A DNA stretch of 64,000 nucleotides from Sinorhizobium alkalisoli (GCF_008932245.1 NZ_CP034909.1:2418001-2482000), one strand, 5' to 3'; shown: positions 54,365 to 63,962, counted from the stretch's first letter. Numbers and translations: made by a program. Notes: a model not told the origin generated them from the sequence alone.

Positions 54365-54919
54365 TCACGAAACGAAGGCACGGGACGTTATGGGAGCCGA
54401 AGTCTCATCCGGCCCGTAGTCGTTTTCACCCTGAACCTGAAGGATCTCCTGAAGGCGCTGGCGGGCGCGGTTGACGCGGCTCTTGATGGTGCCGAGCGCG
54501 CAGCCGCAGATCGTCGCTGCCTCCTCGTAGGAAAACCCGGAAGCCCCGACAAGGATGATCGCTTCCCGTTGATCCGGCGGCAATTGGTCGAGCGCCCTGC
54601 GGAAATCCTGCAGGTCGAGGGAGCCATATTGTTCCGGATGATGTGCCAGCGTCTCGGTCAAATGGCCGTCGCTGTCCTGAACCTCGCGCCCACGCTTGCG
54701 CATCTGGCTGTAGAGCTCGTTGCGCAGGATCGTGAAGAGCCACGCCTTCATGTTGGTGCCGATCTGGAAATGGTCCTGCTTGGCCCACGCCTTCATGATC
54801 GTGTCCTGCACCAGATCGTCGGCCCGGTCGTGGCGTCCGATCAAAGACATGGCGAAAGCCCGCAAGCTCGGCAGGGCAGCAAGCATCTCGCGCTTGAACT
54901 CTTGGTTTTCGGATGGCAT
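54365..54919 (-). CDS. rpoE2: ECF sigma factor EcfG / RpoE2 (general stress response)
   Basis: A 184-residue ECF sigma factor with region 2 (HDRADDLVQDTIMKAWAKQDHFQIGTNMKAWLFTILRN) and region 4 (LPPDQREAIILVGASGFSYEEAATICGCALGTIKSRVNRAR). It belongs to the EcfG group that directs general stress transcription. It follows nepR by 7 bases on the same strand, and phyR is divergent, the canonical GSR locus. It recognises GGAAC-N16/17-CGTT, found upstream of nepR, phyR and the host-attachment gene in this window. Confidence 0.95.
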   Translation of the reverse strand: MPSENQEFKREMLAALPSLRAFAMSLIGRHDRADDLVQDTIMKAWAKQDHFQIGTNMKAWLFTILRNELYSQMRKRGREVQDSDGHLTETLAHHPEQYGSLDLQDFRRALDQLPPDQREAIILVGASGFSYEEAATICGCALGTIKSRVNRARQRLQEILQVQGENDYGPDETSAPITSRAFVS

Positions 54920-54926
54920 CCGGCGC

Positions 54927-55091
54927 CTACTCCTTGCCTTGCCGCACGGTTCTTTGCTCGGCAGCTTCCAGCCTCTCCAAAAGCTCGAGAAAGCGCGCCG
55001 GTATCGCCTCCTCCTGCACGGACTGGTAGAGCGCCTTCAGCTTCGTCGCGATCTGCGCGTTCGGATCGTCGCTTTTAGGGTTCGCCCCCAT
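54927..55091 (-). CDS. nepR: Anti-sigma factor NepR
   Basis: A 54-residue protein (MGANPKSDDPNAQIATKLKALYQSVQEEAIPARFLELLERLEAAEQ) matching the NepR helix pattern in which two helices wrap the EcfG sigma domains. In unstressed cells it holds EcfG; phosphorylated PhyR captures it. ATG at 55091 has GGGAGG just upstream; ATG at 55121 would add ten residues. The S. meliloti equivalent is called rsiA1. It is co-transcribed with ecfG. Confidence 0.9.
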   Translation of the reverse strand: MGANPKSDDPNAQIATKLKALYQSVQEEAIPARFLELLERLEAAEQRTVRQGKE

Positions 55092-55195
55092 CGGCCTCCC
55101 TGCCCCTGAAGTATATCTCATTTTTAACGGTCGCCCTTGTTTGAACGCGCATTCTTGCCCGCGCATGTCGCCGCGGAGAAAAATGCCTGCTCATT

Positions 55196-55221
55196 AACGC
55201 CACAAAAATTTGAAATGTTCC
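55196..55221 (-). promoter_or_regulatory. EcfG-type promoter of nepR-ecfG
   Basis: On the minus strand GGAAC (55221-55217), 17 bases, CGTT (55199-55196), about 105 bases before the nepR ATG: autoregulation of the stress sigma operon. Confidence 0.7.
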
Positions 55222-55226
55222 CGTAC

Positions 55227-55251
55227 GGAACCTTTTTTTCGACGGCACGTT
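55227..55251 (+). promoter_or_regulatory. EcfG-type promoter of phyR
   Basis: GGAAC (55227-55231), 16 bases, CGTT (55248-55251), 54 bases before the phyR ATG. It is back-to-back with the nepR promoter, so the stress sigma factor activates both divergent units. Confidence 0.75.
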
Positions 55252-55304
55252 TCCGCAGCGGAACAAATCAAAAATGAATAATGAATGGATCGAGGGAGTC
55301 CTGC

Positions 55305-56099
55305 ATGACACTGTCCACCCGCATCGCTCCGTTTCTTCCCTATCTGCGTCGCTATTCCCGCGCTCTCACCGGATCTCAGACCTCGGGCGACGCCTATGTC
55401 GCAGCCGTTCTCGAGGCGCTGATCGCGGACCAGGCGATTTTCCCCGACTCGAGCAATGACAAGGTAGGGCTGTTTCGCCTCTTCACGTCCTTGTTCGGCT
55501 CGTCCTCGATGCTGGTCCCGGAACCGGCATCGCCGTTTGCCTGGGAACAGCAGGCATCCGTCAATCTCGCCGCCGTCACCCCGCTCGCACGCCAGGCCTT
55601 CCTGCTCGTTTCGGTCGAAGGTTTCAACGCGCGCGAGGCCGCGGAGGTGCTCGATATCGGCGCCGAAAAGCTCGCCTCTCTGCTGGAACGCGCCTCGGCG
55701 GAAATATCCCGCCAGGTTGCGACCGATATCATGATCATCGAGGACGAGCCGCTGATCGCGATCGATATCGAGCAGATGATGGAAAGCCTCGGTCACCGTG
55801 TCACCGGAATCGCAAGGACCAGGGACGAGGCTGTCGCCCTCTTCCATTCGACGAAACCCAGCATGGTGCTCGCCGATATCCAGCTTGCCGATGGCAGCTC
55901 GGGCATCGATGCCGTCAACGAGATCCTGAAGACGAACGCCGTCCCGGTGATCTTCATCACCGCTTTCCCGGAACGACTGCTGACCGGCGAGAGACCCGAG
56001 CCAACCTTCCTGGTTACCAAGCCCTTCAATCCGGAAATGGTCAAGGCGCTGATCAGCCAGGCACTGTTCTTCAACGAATCGACGAAAGCTGCGGCCTGA
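55305..56099 (+). CDS. phyR: Response regulator PhyR (sigma-like anti-anti-sigma factor)
   Basis: A 264-residue protein. The N-terminal half (about residues 1-130) mimics EcfG sigma domains, including LARQAFLLVSVEGFNAREAAEVLDIGAEKLASLLERA as sigma region 4. The C-terminal receiver domain starts IMIIEDEPLIAIDIEQMM, with phospho-acceptor Asp in MVLADIQLADGSSG and Lys in LVTKPF. When phosphorylated it binds NepR and frees EcfG. It is the hub of the general stress response; the S. meliloti counterpart is rsiB1. ATG at 55305 starts exactly where the sigma-like domain begins. Confidence 0.95.
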   Translation: MTLSTRIAPFLPYLRRYSRALTGSQTSGDAYVAAVLEALIADQAIFPDSSNDKVGLFRLFTSLFGSSSMLVPEPASPFAWEQQASVNLAAVTPLARQAFLLVSVEGFNAREAAEVLDIGAEKLASLLERASAEISRQVATDIMIIEDEPLIAIDIEQMMESLGHRVTGIARTRDEAVALFHSTKPSMVLADIQLADGSSGIDAVNEILKTNAVPVIFITAFPERLLTGERPEPTFLVTKPFNPEMVKALISQALFFNESTKAAA

Positions 56100-56115
56100 T
56101 CCGCACCCATACCCG

Positions 56116-56139
56116 TCATTCCTGCGCATCGCGGGAATG
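56116..56139 (+). terminator. Hairpin downstream of phyR
   Basis: CATTCC and GGAATG arms with an inner GCG/CGC stem around CAT, 17 bases after the phyR stop. No T-run follows; it is a plausible transcript end. Confidence 0.35.
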
Positions 56140-56208
56140 GCCTGTCGCCGCATCGCGCTACAGCGGCCTCCCAGGGGGCCAGAAATCGTCAGGTCTCCAC
56201 ATGCAAAA

Positions 56209-56272
56209 CAGCCAGTGCCGAGGGAAGGCACTGGCTGAGCTAATGCAACTCACTGAGGGGGATCGTGAGTTG
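56209..56272 (+). ncRNA. Tandem hairpins, candidate small RNA or attenuator region
   Basis: Two strong stem-loops in a 299-base gap. The first has CAGCCAGTGCC (56209-56219) pairing with GGCACTGGCTG (56227-56237). The second has CAACTCAC (56246-56253) pairing with GTGAGTTG (56265-56272). An A-rich tract follows near 56351. No ORF is present, and the sequence is unlike the repeat families in the window. Confidence 0.35.
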
Positions 56273-56398
56273 GCAACCGGCGGTATGCCTCCGACGTCAC
56301 ATTGGGGGCCATGTGCGTCACCGCTCGGCTATGGCCAAAAACGCGCCAAGAAAAAAAAGGTTCCGCCGGGGCAGAAAATCTTTGAGCCGCGCGTGCGG

Positions 56399-57982
56399 CT
56401 AGCGGATCGCTTCCAGTTCGGCGCGATGGCGGTGGAGGGCAAGAAGGCGCCTATAGTCCCGGTCGTAGAAGCTGCGCAGCGTCGAATCCGGAAGCCGCTC
56501 CTTGCCCGCCGAGGCCATGGCGCCCCCCGCGGCAGGCAAGTCCGTATAGAGCTCCCCCGCGACGGCTGCCGCCATCGCCGTGCCGAGCAGCACGGCGTCA
56601 GGCGTTTCCGGCGCGACTACCCGGCATCCGGTGACGTCGCAATAGAGTTCCATCAACAGCGGGTTGCGTACATGGCCGCCGGTGACGTGCAGCGTGTCGA
56701 GATCGTAACCGGCCTTTTTCATCATTTCGAGGATGTGGCGGATCCCGAGTGCGATCGCGACGCAGGTCCGCCAATAGAGACGGCACAGCGCGTCGAAGGA
56801 CGAATCGAGCGCCAGCCCGCTGATGACGCCGAGCGCGTGCGGGTTGGCCAGCGGGGAGCGGTTGCCGTGAAAATCCGGCAGCACATGGAGACGATCGGCG
56901 AAATCGGCGCCGTGCAGCTCGCGCAATTGCTGCACGCGCTCGATGATGCTGCTGTGCGTGTCGGGCGAAGGCTGGCGCCCGCCACCATGCAGGCGAACAA
57001 CATGGTCGAGCAGCGCTCCCGTTGCCGACTGCCCGCCCTCAATCAGCCAGAAGCCCGGCAGCACTGCCTCGAAATAGGGTCCCCACATGCCGAAGCCGGG
57101 CTTCATTTCCTTGGAGAAGGCAACGATGCAGCTCGACGTGCCGGCGATCAGCGCCAGCTGCCTTTCGAGTTTTGCCGGATCGCCGGCAAAGCCTCCGAGC
57201 ACGCCGAGGGCGCCGGCATAGGCATCGATCAGCCCCGGCGCCACCCGGCATTCGGTGTCGAGTCCAAGCGCCGCCGCCGCGCTCGCCGTCAGCTTTCCGA
57301 CGGCGCCTCCGACCGGCAATGTCTCTTCCGGCAGTCCACCGCGCTCGAGCAGGTCGGCAAGGCCGATCCGCTCGAGATAGTCCTGCTGCCAGCCGCGTTT
57401 CCGATGCGCAAGATAGTTCCATTTCGCCGTCAGCGTGCAACGCGAGCGAGCGGTGCTTCCGCTCGCCCGCCAGGACATGAAATCGGCCAGGTCAAAGAAA
57501 TAGCCCGCCTTCGCCCACTGCCGCGGCAGGTTACGCTTCAGCCACATCAGCTTCGGCATTTCCATCTCCGGCGAAAGGACGCCGCCGGAATGATCGAGCA
57601 CCGGATGCTTGGTGGCGGTGCAAAGATCGGCCTCGTCCAAGGCCCGGTGGTCGAGCCAGACGATGGTGTCCCAGCGCCCCTCGCCTTCGCGATTGACCGA
57701 CAGCGGCGCGCCCTCGCGATCGCGCACCACCAGCGAACAGGTCGCGTCGAAACCGATCGCCGCGACGCTTTCGGCGCTGACACCCGCTTCCTCACGGGCC
57801 GAACGCACCGCCGCGCACGCGGCCGCCCAGATGTCTTCGGAATCATGCTCGGCGTGGTTCTCCGCCGGCTGGTTCATGGCGATTGGCCGGTCGGAGCGCG
57901 CCAGAAGCTTTCCCCTCCGGTCGAATAGGCCGGCACGGGCGCTGCTGGTTCCGATATCGACCGCAACGACGTATTCCCGCAT
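56399..57982 (-). CDS. FGGY-family pentulose/ribulose kinase
   Basis: A 527-residue FGGY sugar kinase: phosphate loop VVAVDIGTSSARAGLFD at the N-terminus, catalytic Asp in GLIDAYAGALG (near residue 275), and ATP-binding GTSSCIVAFSKEM and VTGGHVRNPLL in the C-terminal half. It most resembles the D-ribulokinase/ribitol-type branch, although the S. meliloti homologue is annotated as xylB. In this operon with polyol dehydrogenases it would phosphorylate the ketose product (D-xylulose or D-ribulose) for the pentose phosphate pathway. Confidence 0.87.
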   Translation of the reverse strand: MREYVVAVDIGTSSARAGLFDRRGKLLARSDRPIAMNQPAENHAEHDSEDIWAAACAAVRSAREEAGVSAESVAAIGFDATCSLVVRDREGAPLSVNREGEGRWDTIVWLDHRALDEADLCTATKHPVLDHSGGVLSPEMEMPKLMWLKRNLPRQWAKAGYFFDLADFMSWRASGSTARSRCTLTAKWNYLAHRKRGWQQDYLERIGLADLLERGGLPEETLPVGGAVGKLTASAAAALGLDTECRVAPGLIDAYAGALGVLGGFAGDPAKLERQLALIAGTSSCIVAFSKEMKPGFGMWGPYFEAVLPGFWLIEGGQSATGALLDHVVRLHGGGRQPSPDTHSSIIERVQQLRELHGADFADRLHVLPDFHGNRSPLANPHALGVISGLALDSSFDALCRLYWRTCVAIALGIRHILEMMKKAGYDLDTLHVTGGHVRNPLLMELYCDVTGCRVVAPETPDAVLLGTAMAAAVAGELYTDLPAAGGAMASAGKERLPDSTLRSFYDRDYRRLLALHRHRAELEAIR

Positions 57983-58024
57983 CGATGGATTCCCCGTCCC
58001 GAGATATGCAAGTGCCGCCGGTCT

Positions 58025-58124
58025 CTACAGCGCCGCGCGTCTTATCGGACGCGCAAAGATCGCTGTAGCACTTTCAGTGACCGCATGTGTGTTAATCGAG
58101 GTCGATTTAACGGCACATGCAGTT
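58025..58124 (+). repeat. RIME-like mosaic repeat, copy 7 (complete)
   Basis: CTACAGCGCCGCGCGTC-TTATC-GGACGCGC...GCTGTAGCAC...CCGCATG followed by the second palindrome TTAATCGAGGTCGATTTAACG...CACATGCAG. It lies between the HAD and kinase genes. Confidence 0.68.
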
Positions 58125-58149
58125 GGTGTAGGCGTTCGGTTCGTTCCGA

Positions 58150-58818
58150 TCATTGTCGGACAAACTGTATCAATTCGCCCATGTCGTCAAACAACACATC
58201 GGGATCGAGACTGGCGAGCGCCCGCCGGTGTCGCTCGTTGCGCGCGTGGCTGGCGCCCGCAAAGGCGAAGACGCGCATTCCCGCGGCCTTTGCCGCCTCA
58301 ATTCCGGCTGGGCTGTCCTCGATGACGATGCAGTCGGCCGACCTGTAACTCATCTCGGCGCTCGCATGCAGGAAGAGGTCGGGAGCCGGCTTGCCGTGTG
58401 TCACCATGCTCGCACTGAAAATATGCGGCTCGAAGAGATCGATGAGCCCGGTCACCGTCAGTGAAAGGCGGATGCGTTCCGGTTGGCTCGACGAGGCGAC
58501 GCAGCATGCGCCGCCGAGCTGCGCAGCGGCTTCGCGGACGCCGCGGATCGGTTTCAGTTCCTGACGAAAGCGGGCGTAAAGCCGCATCCGCATTCCTTCG
58601 AGGAAGACGTCGTCCGCTGCAAGCCCGTACTCCGCGTGCAGGATCGCCGACATGCTCTTGAGGCTGCGTCCGAGGAAGCGTTCGCTCGCCTCTTCGATCG
58701 TCATGGAAACTCCCGCGGCCTGGAGCGACTCGACCAGGACAGCGAGCGAGATCGGCTCGCTGTCCACAAGCACGCCGTCACAGTCGAAAATGACCAGTCC
58801 GGACGCGTGCACCGCCAT
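58150..58818 (-). CDS. HAD-superfamily phosphatase
   Basis: A 222-residue HAD-IA hydrolase. The nucleophile motif is VIFDCDGVLVDSEP, motif II is CVASSSQPERI, and the acidic motif III/IV region is GKPAPDLFLHA...CIVIEDSPAGIEAA. The fold matches beta-phosphoglucomutase-like phosphatases; in this operon it probably acts on a sugar or polyol phosphate. It starts 3 bases after the mtlK stop, so it is translated with the polyol operon. Confidence 0.88.
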   Translation of the reverse strand: MAVHASGLVIFDCDGVLVDSEPISLAVLVESLQAAGVSMTIEEASERFLGRSLKSMSAILHAEYGLAADDVFLEGMRMRLYARFRQELKPIRGVREAAAQLGGACCVASSSQPERIRLSLTVTGLIDLFEPHIFSASMVTHGKPAPDLFLHASAEMSYRSADCIVIEDSPAGIEAAKAAGMRVFAFAGASHARNERHRRALASLDPDVLFDDMGELIQFVRQ

Positions 58819-58821
58819 TGC

Positions 58822-60306
58822 CTATTCCCTAAGTTCGCCATCCAGATAGAGCTGGAGTGTGGCGCGGGTACCCTTTTCCGAGAGTGTTTTCAAGGCATGT
58901 GCGAAGCGGCGGCGGAAGAGATCGGACTGCGCGACTTCGCCGAATATGTCGGAAAGGGCGAGGAACGCCGCAGGCTCGTCCTTTGCCGCGAGCGCTGCGG
59001 CATGCAGCCGGTCGGCGTTTGCGTCGTTGAAGACGATGTCCTTGCCGCTCTCGGATTTGCCTGCGAAATAGTGGCACCAGAGCGCGGAGACCAGCGACAG
59101 CCCGACCACATCCTCGCCGCGGCTCAGCCGGTCGGCTGTCGATGGCAGGATGAATTTCGGCTGGCGGTTGGAGCCGTCCTGAGCCAGGCGGGCAATCGTA
59201 TCGCCGATCTTCGGGTTTGAGAACCGCTTCTCGATGAGTCTGTAGTAGTCCTTCAGGTCCGTGTCCGGAACCGGTGGGATCACCGGGATGATCTCCTCAT
59301 GCTCGAGCTTTGCCAGGAAGCCGCGGATCAGCGGCTCCTCCATGGCCTCGTGAACGAAATGAATGTCGAGCAATGCCGCCGGATAGGCGATCGCCGCATG
59401 ACCGCCATTGAGGATGCGGATCTTCATATGCTCGTAGGGCGCCACGTCGGAAACGAATTGCACACCGACCTCTTCCAGCGCCGGACGGCCCTGGGGAAAG
59501 TTATCTTCGAGCACCCACTGTTTGAACTCCTCGCAGAAGACCGGCCAGGCATCGTCGATACCGTAATCCGATGCGACGATGCCGATCTCGCGAGCGCCGG
59601 TCGCCGGCGTAATACGGTCTACCATGCCGTTCGGAAAGGCGACATTCGCGTCGATCCAGTCGGCGAAGCCCGGGTCGGAGAGGCGCGCGAGACCGGAAAC
59701 GGCGGCATGCGTCACCTCGCCATTGCCCGGGATATTGTCGCAGGACATGATGGTGAACGGCGGCATTCCCTTTGCCCGCCGCTCGGCAAGGCCCGCCAGA
59801 ATGAGACCGAAGACAGTCTTCGGTGACGACGGATTGCGTGCATCCTCGACCATCGCCGGATGCTCAGGATTGAAGACCCCGGACGCCGGATCGATGAAAT
59901 AGCCCCCCTCGGTGATCGTCAGCGACACGATATGGATGAAGGGGCTTGCCAGTTGGGCGACGATGGCCGGCGTATCGCCGGGCTTCAGATAGGCGATCAT
60001 CGCGCCGGTCACCCGAGCCGCCGTGCGGTTGTTGTCCTGCTCGACGACGGTCGTCAGGAAATCCTGCGCTTCGAGCTTGGCGCGGATGATCTCGTCCGAG
60101 GGCAAGACGCCCGCCCCGATGATCGCCCAATCGCGGTCGCGCCCCAGATTGAAGAGATCGTCGAGGTAGACGGCCTGGTGAGCGCGATGGAAATTGCCTA
60201 CGCCGAAATGCAAGATTCCGGCCCTGAGATCATGCCGGCCATACCCAGGCACGCCGGCTTTGGCCTTGATCGCGTCGAGCGTGGCAAGCGAGAGTTTGGT
60301 CGTCAT
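58822..60306 (-). CDS. mtlK: Mannitol 2-dehydrogenase
   Basis: A 494-residue polyol-specific long-chain dehydrogenase. The NAD-binding region is HFGVGNFHRAHQAVYLDDL near residue 32, and the catalytic K-x5-N-x2-H motif is KIRILNGGHAAIAYPA near residue 300, as in MtlK/UxuB-type enzymes. It oxidises D-mannitol to D-fructose, and often arabitol to xylulose. It lies 27 bases downstream of smoS in the smo cluster, matching the S. meliloti order smoEFGK-smoS-mtlK. Confidence 0.92.
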   Translation of the reverse strand: MTTKLSLATLDAIKAKAGVPGYGRHDLRAGILHFGVGNFHRAHQAVYLDDLFNLGRDRDWAIIGAGVLPSDEIIRAKLEAQDFLTTVVEQDNNRTAARVTGAMIAYLKPGDTPAIVAQLASPFIHIVSLTITEGGYFIDPASGVFNPEHPAMVEDARNPSSPKTVFGLILAGLAERRAKGMPPFTIMSCDNIPGNGEVTHAAVSGLARLSDPGFADWIDANVAFPNGMVDRITPATGAREIGIVASDYGIDDAWPVFCEEFKQWVLEDNFPQGRPALEEVGVQFVSDVAPYEHMKIRILNGGHAAIAYPAALLDIHFVHEAMEEPLIRGFLAKLEHEEIIPVIPPVPDTDLKDYYRLIEKRFSNPKIGDTIARLAQDGSNRQPKFILPSTADRLSRGEDVVGLSLVSALWCHYFAGKSESGKDIVFNDANADRLHAAALAAKDEPAAFLALSDIFGEVAQSDLFRRRFAHALKTLSEKGTRATLQLYLDGELRE

Positions 60307-60333
60307 CCTGTCGTTCCTTTCGAGAACCCGGCC

Positions 60334-61107
60334 TCAGCTCATCCAGTTGCCGCCGTCGACGTTATAGGTTTGGGCCACGACATAGTCGCTTTCCGATGAA
60401 GCGAGGAAGATCGCCATTCCGCTCAAATCCTCGGCAGTGCCCATGCGGCCATAAGGCACGGCCTCACCGACGAGCCGCTTCTTCTCACCGAGAGGCCGGT
60501 TCTCATATTTGGCAAACAGCGCATCGACCCCGTCCCAGTGCTCGCCCTCGACCACGCCGGGGGCGATCGCGTTCACATTGATCCGATGCTTGATGAGATC
60601 GAGGCCTGCGGACTGGGTGAGGCTGATGACGGCCGCCTTGGTGGCACAGTAGACAGCGACCAACGCTTCGCCGCGCCGGCCGGCCTGGCTCGCCATGTTG
60701 ATGATCTTGCCGCCCCGCCCCTGCGCGATCATCTGTCTTGCCGCCGCCTGCAGTGTAAAGAGCGTGCCCGCGACGTTGATCGAAAACAGTCTCTCATAGC
60801 TTTCGCGCGTGATCTCGACGATTGGAGCGAGGTCGAAGAGAGCGGCGTTGTTCACGAGGATGTCGAGCCCGCCGGCCTGCTGCACGGTCGCGGCGATAGC
60901 CGCATCGATCGACCCCTGTCGGGTGACGTCCATTTCGACTGCGTAGGCCGCCGACCCGATTTCCGCGGCGGTCTCCCTCGCACGTTCCATATCGATGTCG
61001 GCGATCGCGACCGTCGCGCCCTCGCGTATATAGGCTTCCGCGAACGAGCGGCCGATGCCCCGCGCCGAGCCGGTGATGAGCGCATTCTTGCCGTCGAGAC
61101 GTTTCAT
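60334..61107 (-). CDS. smoS: Sorbitol dehydrogenase (SDR family)
   Basis: A 257-residue short-chain dehydrogenase: NAD-binding TGSARGIG near residue 11, NNAALFD near residue 86, and catalytic Ser...Tyr-x3-Lys in [23 protein letters not shown]. It oxidises sorbitol or galactitol to ketoses. The ATG at 61107 overlaps the smoK stop by 4 bases. Its neighbours are the polyol ABC importer and MtlK, which supports the SmoS assignment. Confidence 0.92.
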   Translation of the reverse strand: MKRLDGKNALITGSARGIGRSFAEAYIREGATVAIADIDMERARETAAEIGSAAYAVEMDVTRQGSIDAAIAATVQQAGGLDILVNNAALFDLAPIVEITRESYERLFSINVAGTLFTLQAAARQMIAQGRGGKIINMASQAGRRGEALVAVYCATKAAVISLTQSAGLDLIKHRINVNAIAPGVVEGEHWDGVDALFAKYENRPLGEKKRLVGEAVPYGRMGTAEDLSGMAIFLASSESDYVVAQTYNVDGGNWMS

Positions 61108-62105
61108 CGGATTGCCATTCCCTTCTCGTCGAACCTGTGCACGCGCTGGGTATCCGGCGTCAGGAACACCTGATCGCCATGAGTCACGGGGAAGTCGCCG
61201 CTGACGCGCGCCGTCATCGTGTCGATGCCGTCGGCTTTCACATGCAGGAAGGTGTCGGAGCCGAGATGTTCGGCGACGCCGACGGTGCCGCGCCATGTCC
61301 CGTGGTCCTTCGAGAGCACGAGATGTTCGGGGCGGATGCCGATCGTGTGGGCCTGGTAGGCCGCAGCCGGCGCTCCCGAGACGAAGTTCATCTTCGGCGA
61401 GCCGATAAACCCCGCGACGAAGAGATTGTCCGGCCGGTGATAGAGCTCCAGCGGCGAGCCCACCTGCTCGACACGGCCGCGATTGAGCACGACGATCTTG
61501 TCGGCCATCGTCATCGCTTCGACCTGGTCATGGGTGACATAGATCATCGTCGTCTTCAGCTGCTGGTGGAGCTGGCTGATCTCGAGCCGCATATTGACCC
61601 GCAGTGCCGCGTCGAGGTTCGACAGCGGTTCGTCGAAGAGGAAGGCGTCCGGCTGGCGGACGATCGCCCGTCCGATTGCAACGCGCTGGCGCTGACCGCC
61701 GGAAAGCTGGCGGGGCTTGCGCTCGAGATAGTCGGTCAGGTTCAGGACACGTGCCGCATCCTGAACCTTCCTGTCGATCACCGACTTGTCCTCGCCCGCC
61801 ATCTTCAGCGGGAAGGCGATGTTGCCGCGCACGCTCATATGCGGGTAGAGCGCATAGGACTGGAACACCATCGACAAACCGCGTTTGGCCGGCGGCAGCT
61901 CGGTCGCGTTCTTGCCATCGATGACGACTTCGCCGCCGCTGACGTCTTCCAGCCCGGCAATCAGCCTCAGAAGCGTGGACTTGCCGCAACCGGAGGGGCC
62001 GACGAAGACGACGAACTCGCCGTCATTGATATCCAGATCGATCGACGGGATCACGGCGTGGGCGCCGAAGACCTTCGAAACGTTCTTCAGTGTAATGCTT
62101 CCCAT
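61104..62105 (-). CDS. smoK: Polyol ABC transporter ATP-binding protein
   Basis: A 333-residue MalK/UgpC-type ATPase: Walker A GPSGCGKS near residue 37, signature [19 protein letters not shown], Walker [14 protein letters not shown], His switch in [10 protein letters not shown], and a C-terminal regulatory OB-like domain ([22 protein letters not shown]). It energises sorbitol/mannitol uptake with SmoFG and the unseen SmoE. Confidence 0.93.
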   Translation of the reverse strand: MGSITLKNVSKVFGAHAVIPSIDLDINDGEFVVFVGPSGCGKSTLLRLIAGLEDVSGGEVVIDGKNATELPPAKRGLSMVFQSYALYPHMSVRGNIAFPLKMAGEDKSVIDRKVQDAARVLNLTDYLERKPRQLSGGQRQRVAIGRAIVRQPDAFLFDEPLSNLDAALRVNMRLEISQLHQQLKTTMIYVTHDQVEAMTMADKIVVLNRGRVEQVGSPLELYHRPDNLFVAGFIGSPKMNFVSGAPAAAYQAHTIGIRPEHLVLSKDHGTWRGTVGVAEHLGSDTFLHVKADGIDTMTARVSGDFPVTHGDQVFLTPDTQRVHRFDEKGMAIR

Positions 62106-62115
62106 TGTCGTTTCC

Positions 62116-62946
62116 TTATTTGACCGCGCCGAAGGTGAGGCCCCGCACCAGTTGCTTCTGCGAGAACCAGCCGAGGATGAGGATGGGGGCGATCGCCATC
62201 GTCGAGGCCGCCGACAGCTTCGCGTAGAAGAGGCCCTCGGGGCTCGAATAGGAGGCGATGAAGGCGGTCAGCGGCGCGGCACGTGCCGCGCTGAGATTGA
62301 GCGTCCAAAACGCCTCGTTCCAGGCGAGAATGATGTTGAGCAGGAAGGTCGAGGCGATGCCGGGGATCGCCATCGGCGTCAGGACATAGATAATCTCCTT
62401 GGCAAGCGATGCGCCGTCCATACGCGCCGCCTCGAGGATCTCGCCGGGGATTTCCTTGAAATAGGTGTAGAGCATCCAGATGATGATCGGCAGGTTGATC
62501 AGCATCAGCACCAGGACCAGACCGACGCGGGTATCAAGCAACCCCGTATTGCGGAACATGAGATAGAGCGGCACCAGCACGCCGACCGGCGGCATCATCT
62601 TGGTGGAGAGCATCCACATCAGCACGTCCTTCGTGCGTTTCGTCGGCGCAAAGGCCATCGCCCAAGCGGACGGAACGGCAATCACCAGGCCGAGCAGCGT
62701 CGATCCGAAGGAAATGACGACCGAATTCATGAAGTGCTTGAAGTAGTCGGACCGGCTCTGCACCTCGAAATAGTTTTCCACCGTCCAATCGAAGAACAGA
62801 AAGGCGGGCGGCGAGGCGATCGCCTGGGCTTCCGTCTTGAAACTCGTGAGGAACGTCCAGAGGATCGGGAAGAAGATGAGGATGCCGATGGTCCAGGCCG
62901 CGGCGGTCGTCAGCAGCTTGCGCCGGGTCGAAACATTGCGTGCCAT
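62116..62946 (-). CDS. smoG: Polyol ABC transporter permease SmoG
   Basis: A 276-residue CUT1 inner-membrane permease with about six helices. The N-terminal helix is [20 protein letters not shown], and the EAA coupling loop is [29 protein letters not shown]. It is the second permease of the polyol importer, 10 bases before smoK. Confidence 0.91.
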   Translation of the reverse strand: MARNVSTRRKLLTTAAAWTIGILIFFPILWTFLTSFKTEAQAIASPPAFLFFDWTVENYFEVQSRSDYFKHFMNSVVISFGSTLLGLVIAVPSAWAMAFAPTKRTKDVLMWMLSTKMMPPVGVLVPLYLMFRNTGLLDTRVGLVLVLMLINLPIIIWMLYTYFKEIPGEILEAARMDGASLAKEIIYVLTPMAIPGIASTFLLNIILAWNEAFWTLNLSAARAAPLTAFIASYSSPEGLFYAKLSAASTMAIAPILILGWFSQKQLVRGLTFGAVK

Positions 62947-62950
62947 TTGA

Positions 62951-63823
62951 TCAAGCCTCCAGCGTCTTGCCGATCATGCGCATCAGGAAGATTGCGACGA
63001 TATTCGCGAGGATGACGGCGATGATGCCGCCGGCGGATGCACCACCGACATCGAACTGCAGCAACGCCTGCGCGTAGACCAGGAAGGTGAGATTGGTGCT
63101 CTGCGTGCCGGGGCCGCCATTGGTGGTGACGAGGATCTCCGCAAAAACGGACAAGAGAAAGATCGTCTGGATCAGGATCACCACGGTGATCGCGCGCGAA
63201 AGGTGCGGCAGCACGAGATAGATGAAGCGGCTCCAGGCGCCGGCGCCGTCCATTTGGGCTGCCTCCTTCTGCTCCTCGTCGAGCGACTGCAGCGCCGTCA
63301 GGAGGATGAGCGTCGCAAACGGCAGCCATTGCCAGGCGACGATGAGGATAATGGAGAAAAGCGGCGCATTGGCGAGGAAGTCGAAGGGCTGCAGGCCGAC
63401 GAGCTTGGCGAGCCAGGCAAAAAGCCCGTTCACCGGATTCATGAACATGTTCTTCCAGACGAGCGCCGCAACGGTCGGCATGATCAAGAAGGGGGCGATG
63501 ACCAGGATGCGCACGATGCCCTGCCCGAACATCGGCTGGTCGAGCAAAAGCGCGAGCGCGATGCCTCCGGCGACAGTAATGAACAGCACGCCGAGGACGA
63601 TGGCGAGCGTGTTGAAGATTGCCTGGAAAAAGGCGGGATCCGTGAGGAAGTAGGTATAGTTGGAAAGGCCCGCAAACTCCTCCATTCCCGGCATCAGCAG
63701 ATTGTAGCGGAGCAGCGAGAAATAGATCGTCATCGACAGCGGAATGATCATCCAGGCCAGAAGCAGGAGCACCGAAGGTGCGATCATCAGCCGCGCGGCA
63801 GAGCGGGTGTGCAAGGTCGCCAT
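62951..63823 (-). CDS. smoF: Polyol ABC transporter permease SmoF
   Basis: A 290-residue CUT1 permease with about six helices and the coupling motif EEQKEAAQMDGAGAWSRFIYLVLPHLSRAI. ATG at 63823 (MATLHTRSAARL) is preferred because GGGGA lies 5 bases upstream; ATG at 63835 lacks a binding site. It is 4 bases from smoG. The solute-binding gene smoE should lie upstream, beyond the right edge. Confidence 0.9.
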   Translation of the reverse strand: MATLHTRSAARLMIAPSVLLLLAWMIIPLSMTIYFSLLRYNLLMPGMEEFAGLSNYTYFLTDPAFFQAIFNTLAIVLGVLFITVAGGIALALLLDQPMFGQGIVRILVIAPFLIMPTVAALVWKNMFMNPVNGLFAWLAKLVGLQPFDFLANAPLFSIILIVAWQWLPFATLILLTALQSLDEEQKEAAQMDGAGAWSRFIYLVLPHLSRAITVVILIQTIFLLSVFAEILVTTNGGPGTQSTNLTFLVYAQALLQFDVGGASAGGIIAVILANIVAIFLMRMIGKTLEA

Positions 63824-63904
63824 CGCATTCCCCATGAGGTGTCGGCGCTGTTGCGGAGCATGCGGGTCGCATGTGGAACGCGCCTGTCGCCGTTTTGAAA
63901 AGGC

Positions 63905-63951
63905 AGAGCGGAACGCGGATCGGGAAGGTTCGCCTTTTCCTCGTTCCGCTC
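63905..63951. repeat. Palindromic intergenic repeat, AGCGGAACG family
   Basis: AGAGCGGAACG pairs with CGTTCCGCTC at the far end; it is related to the element at 11241. It lies upstream of smoF. Confidence 0.5.
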
Positions 63952-63962
63952 CGGAGTTTGCC

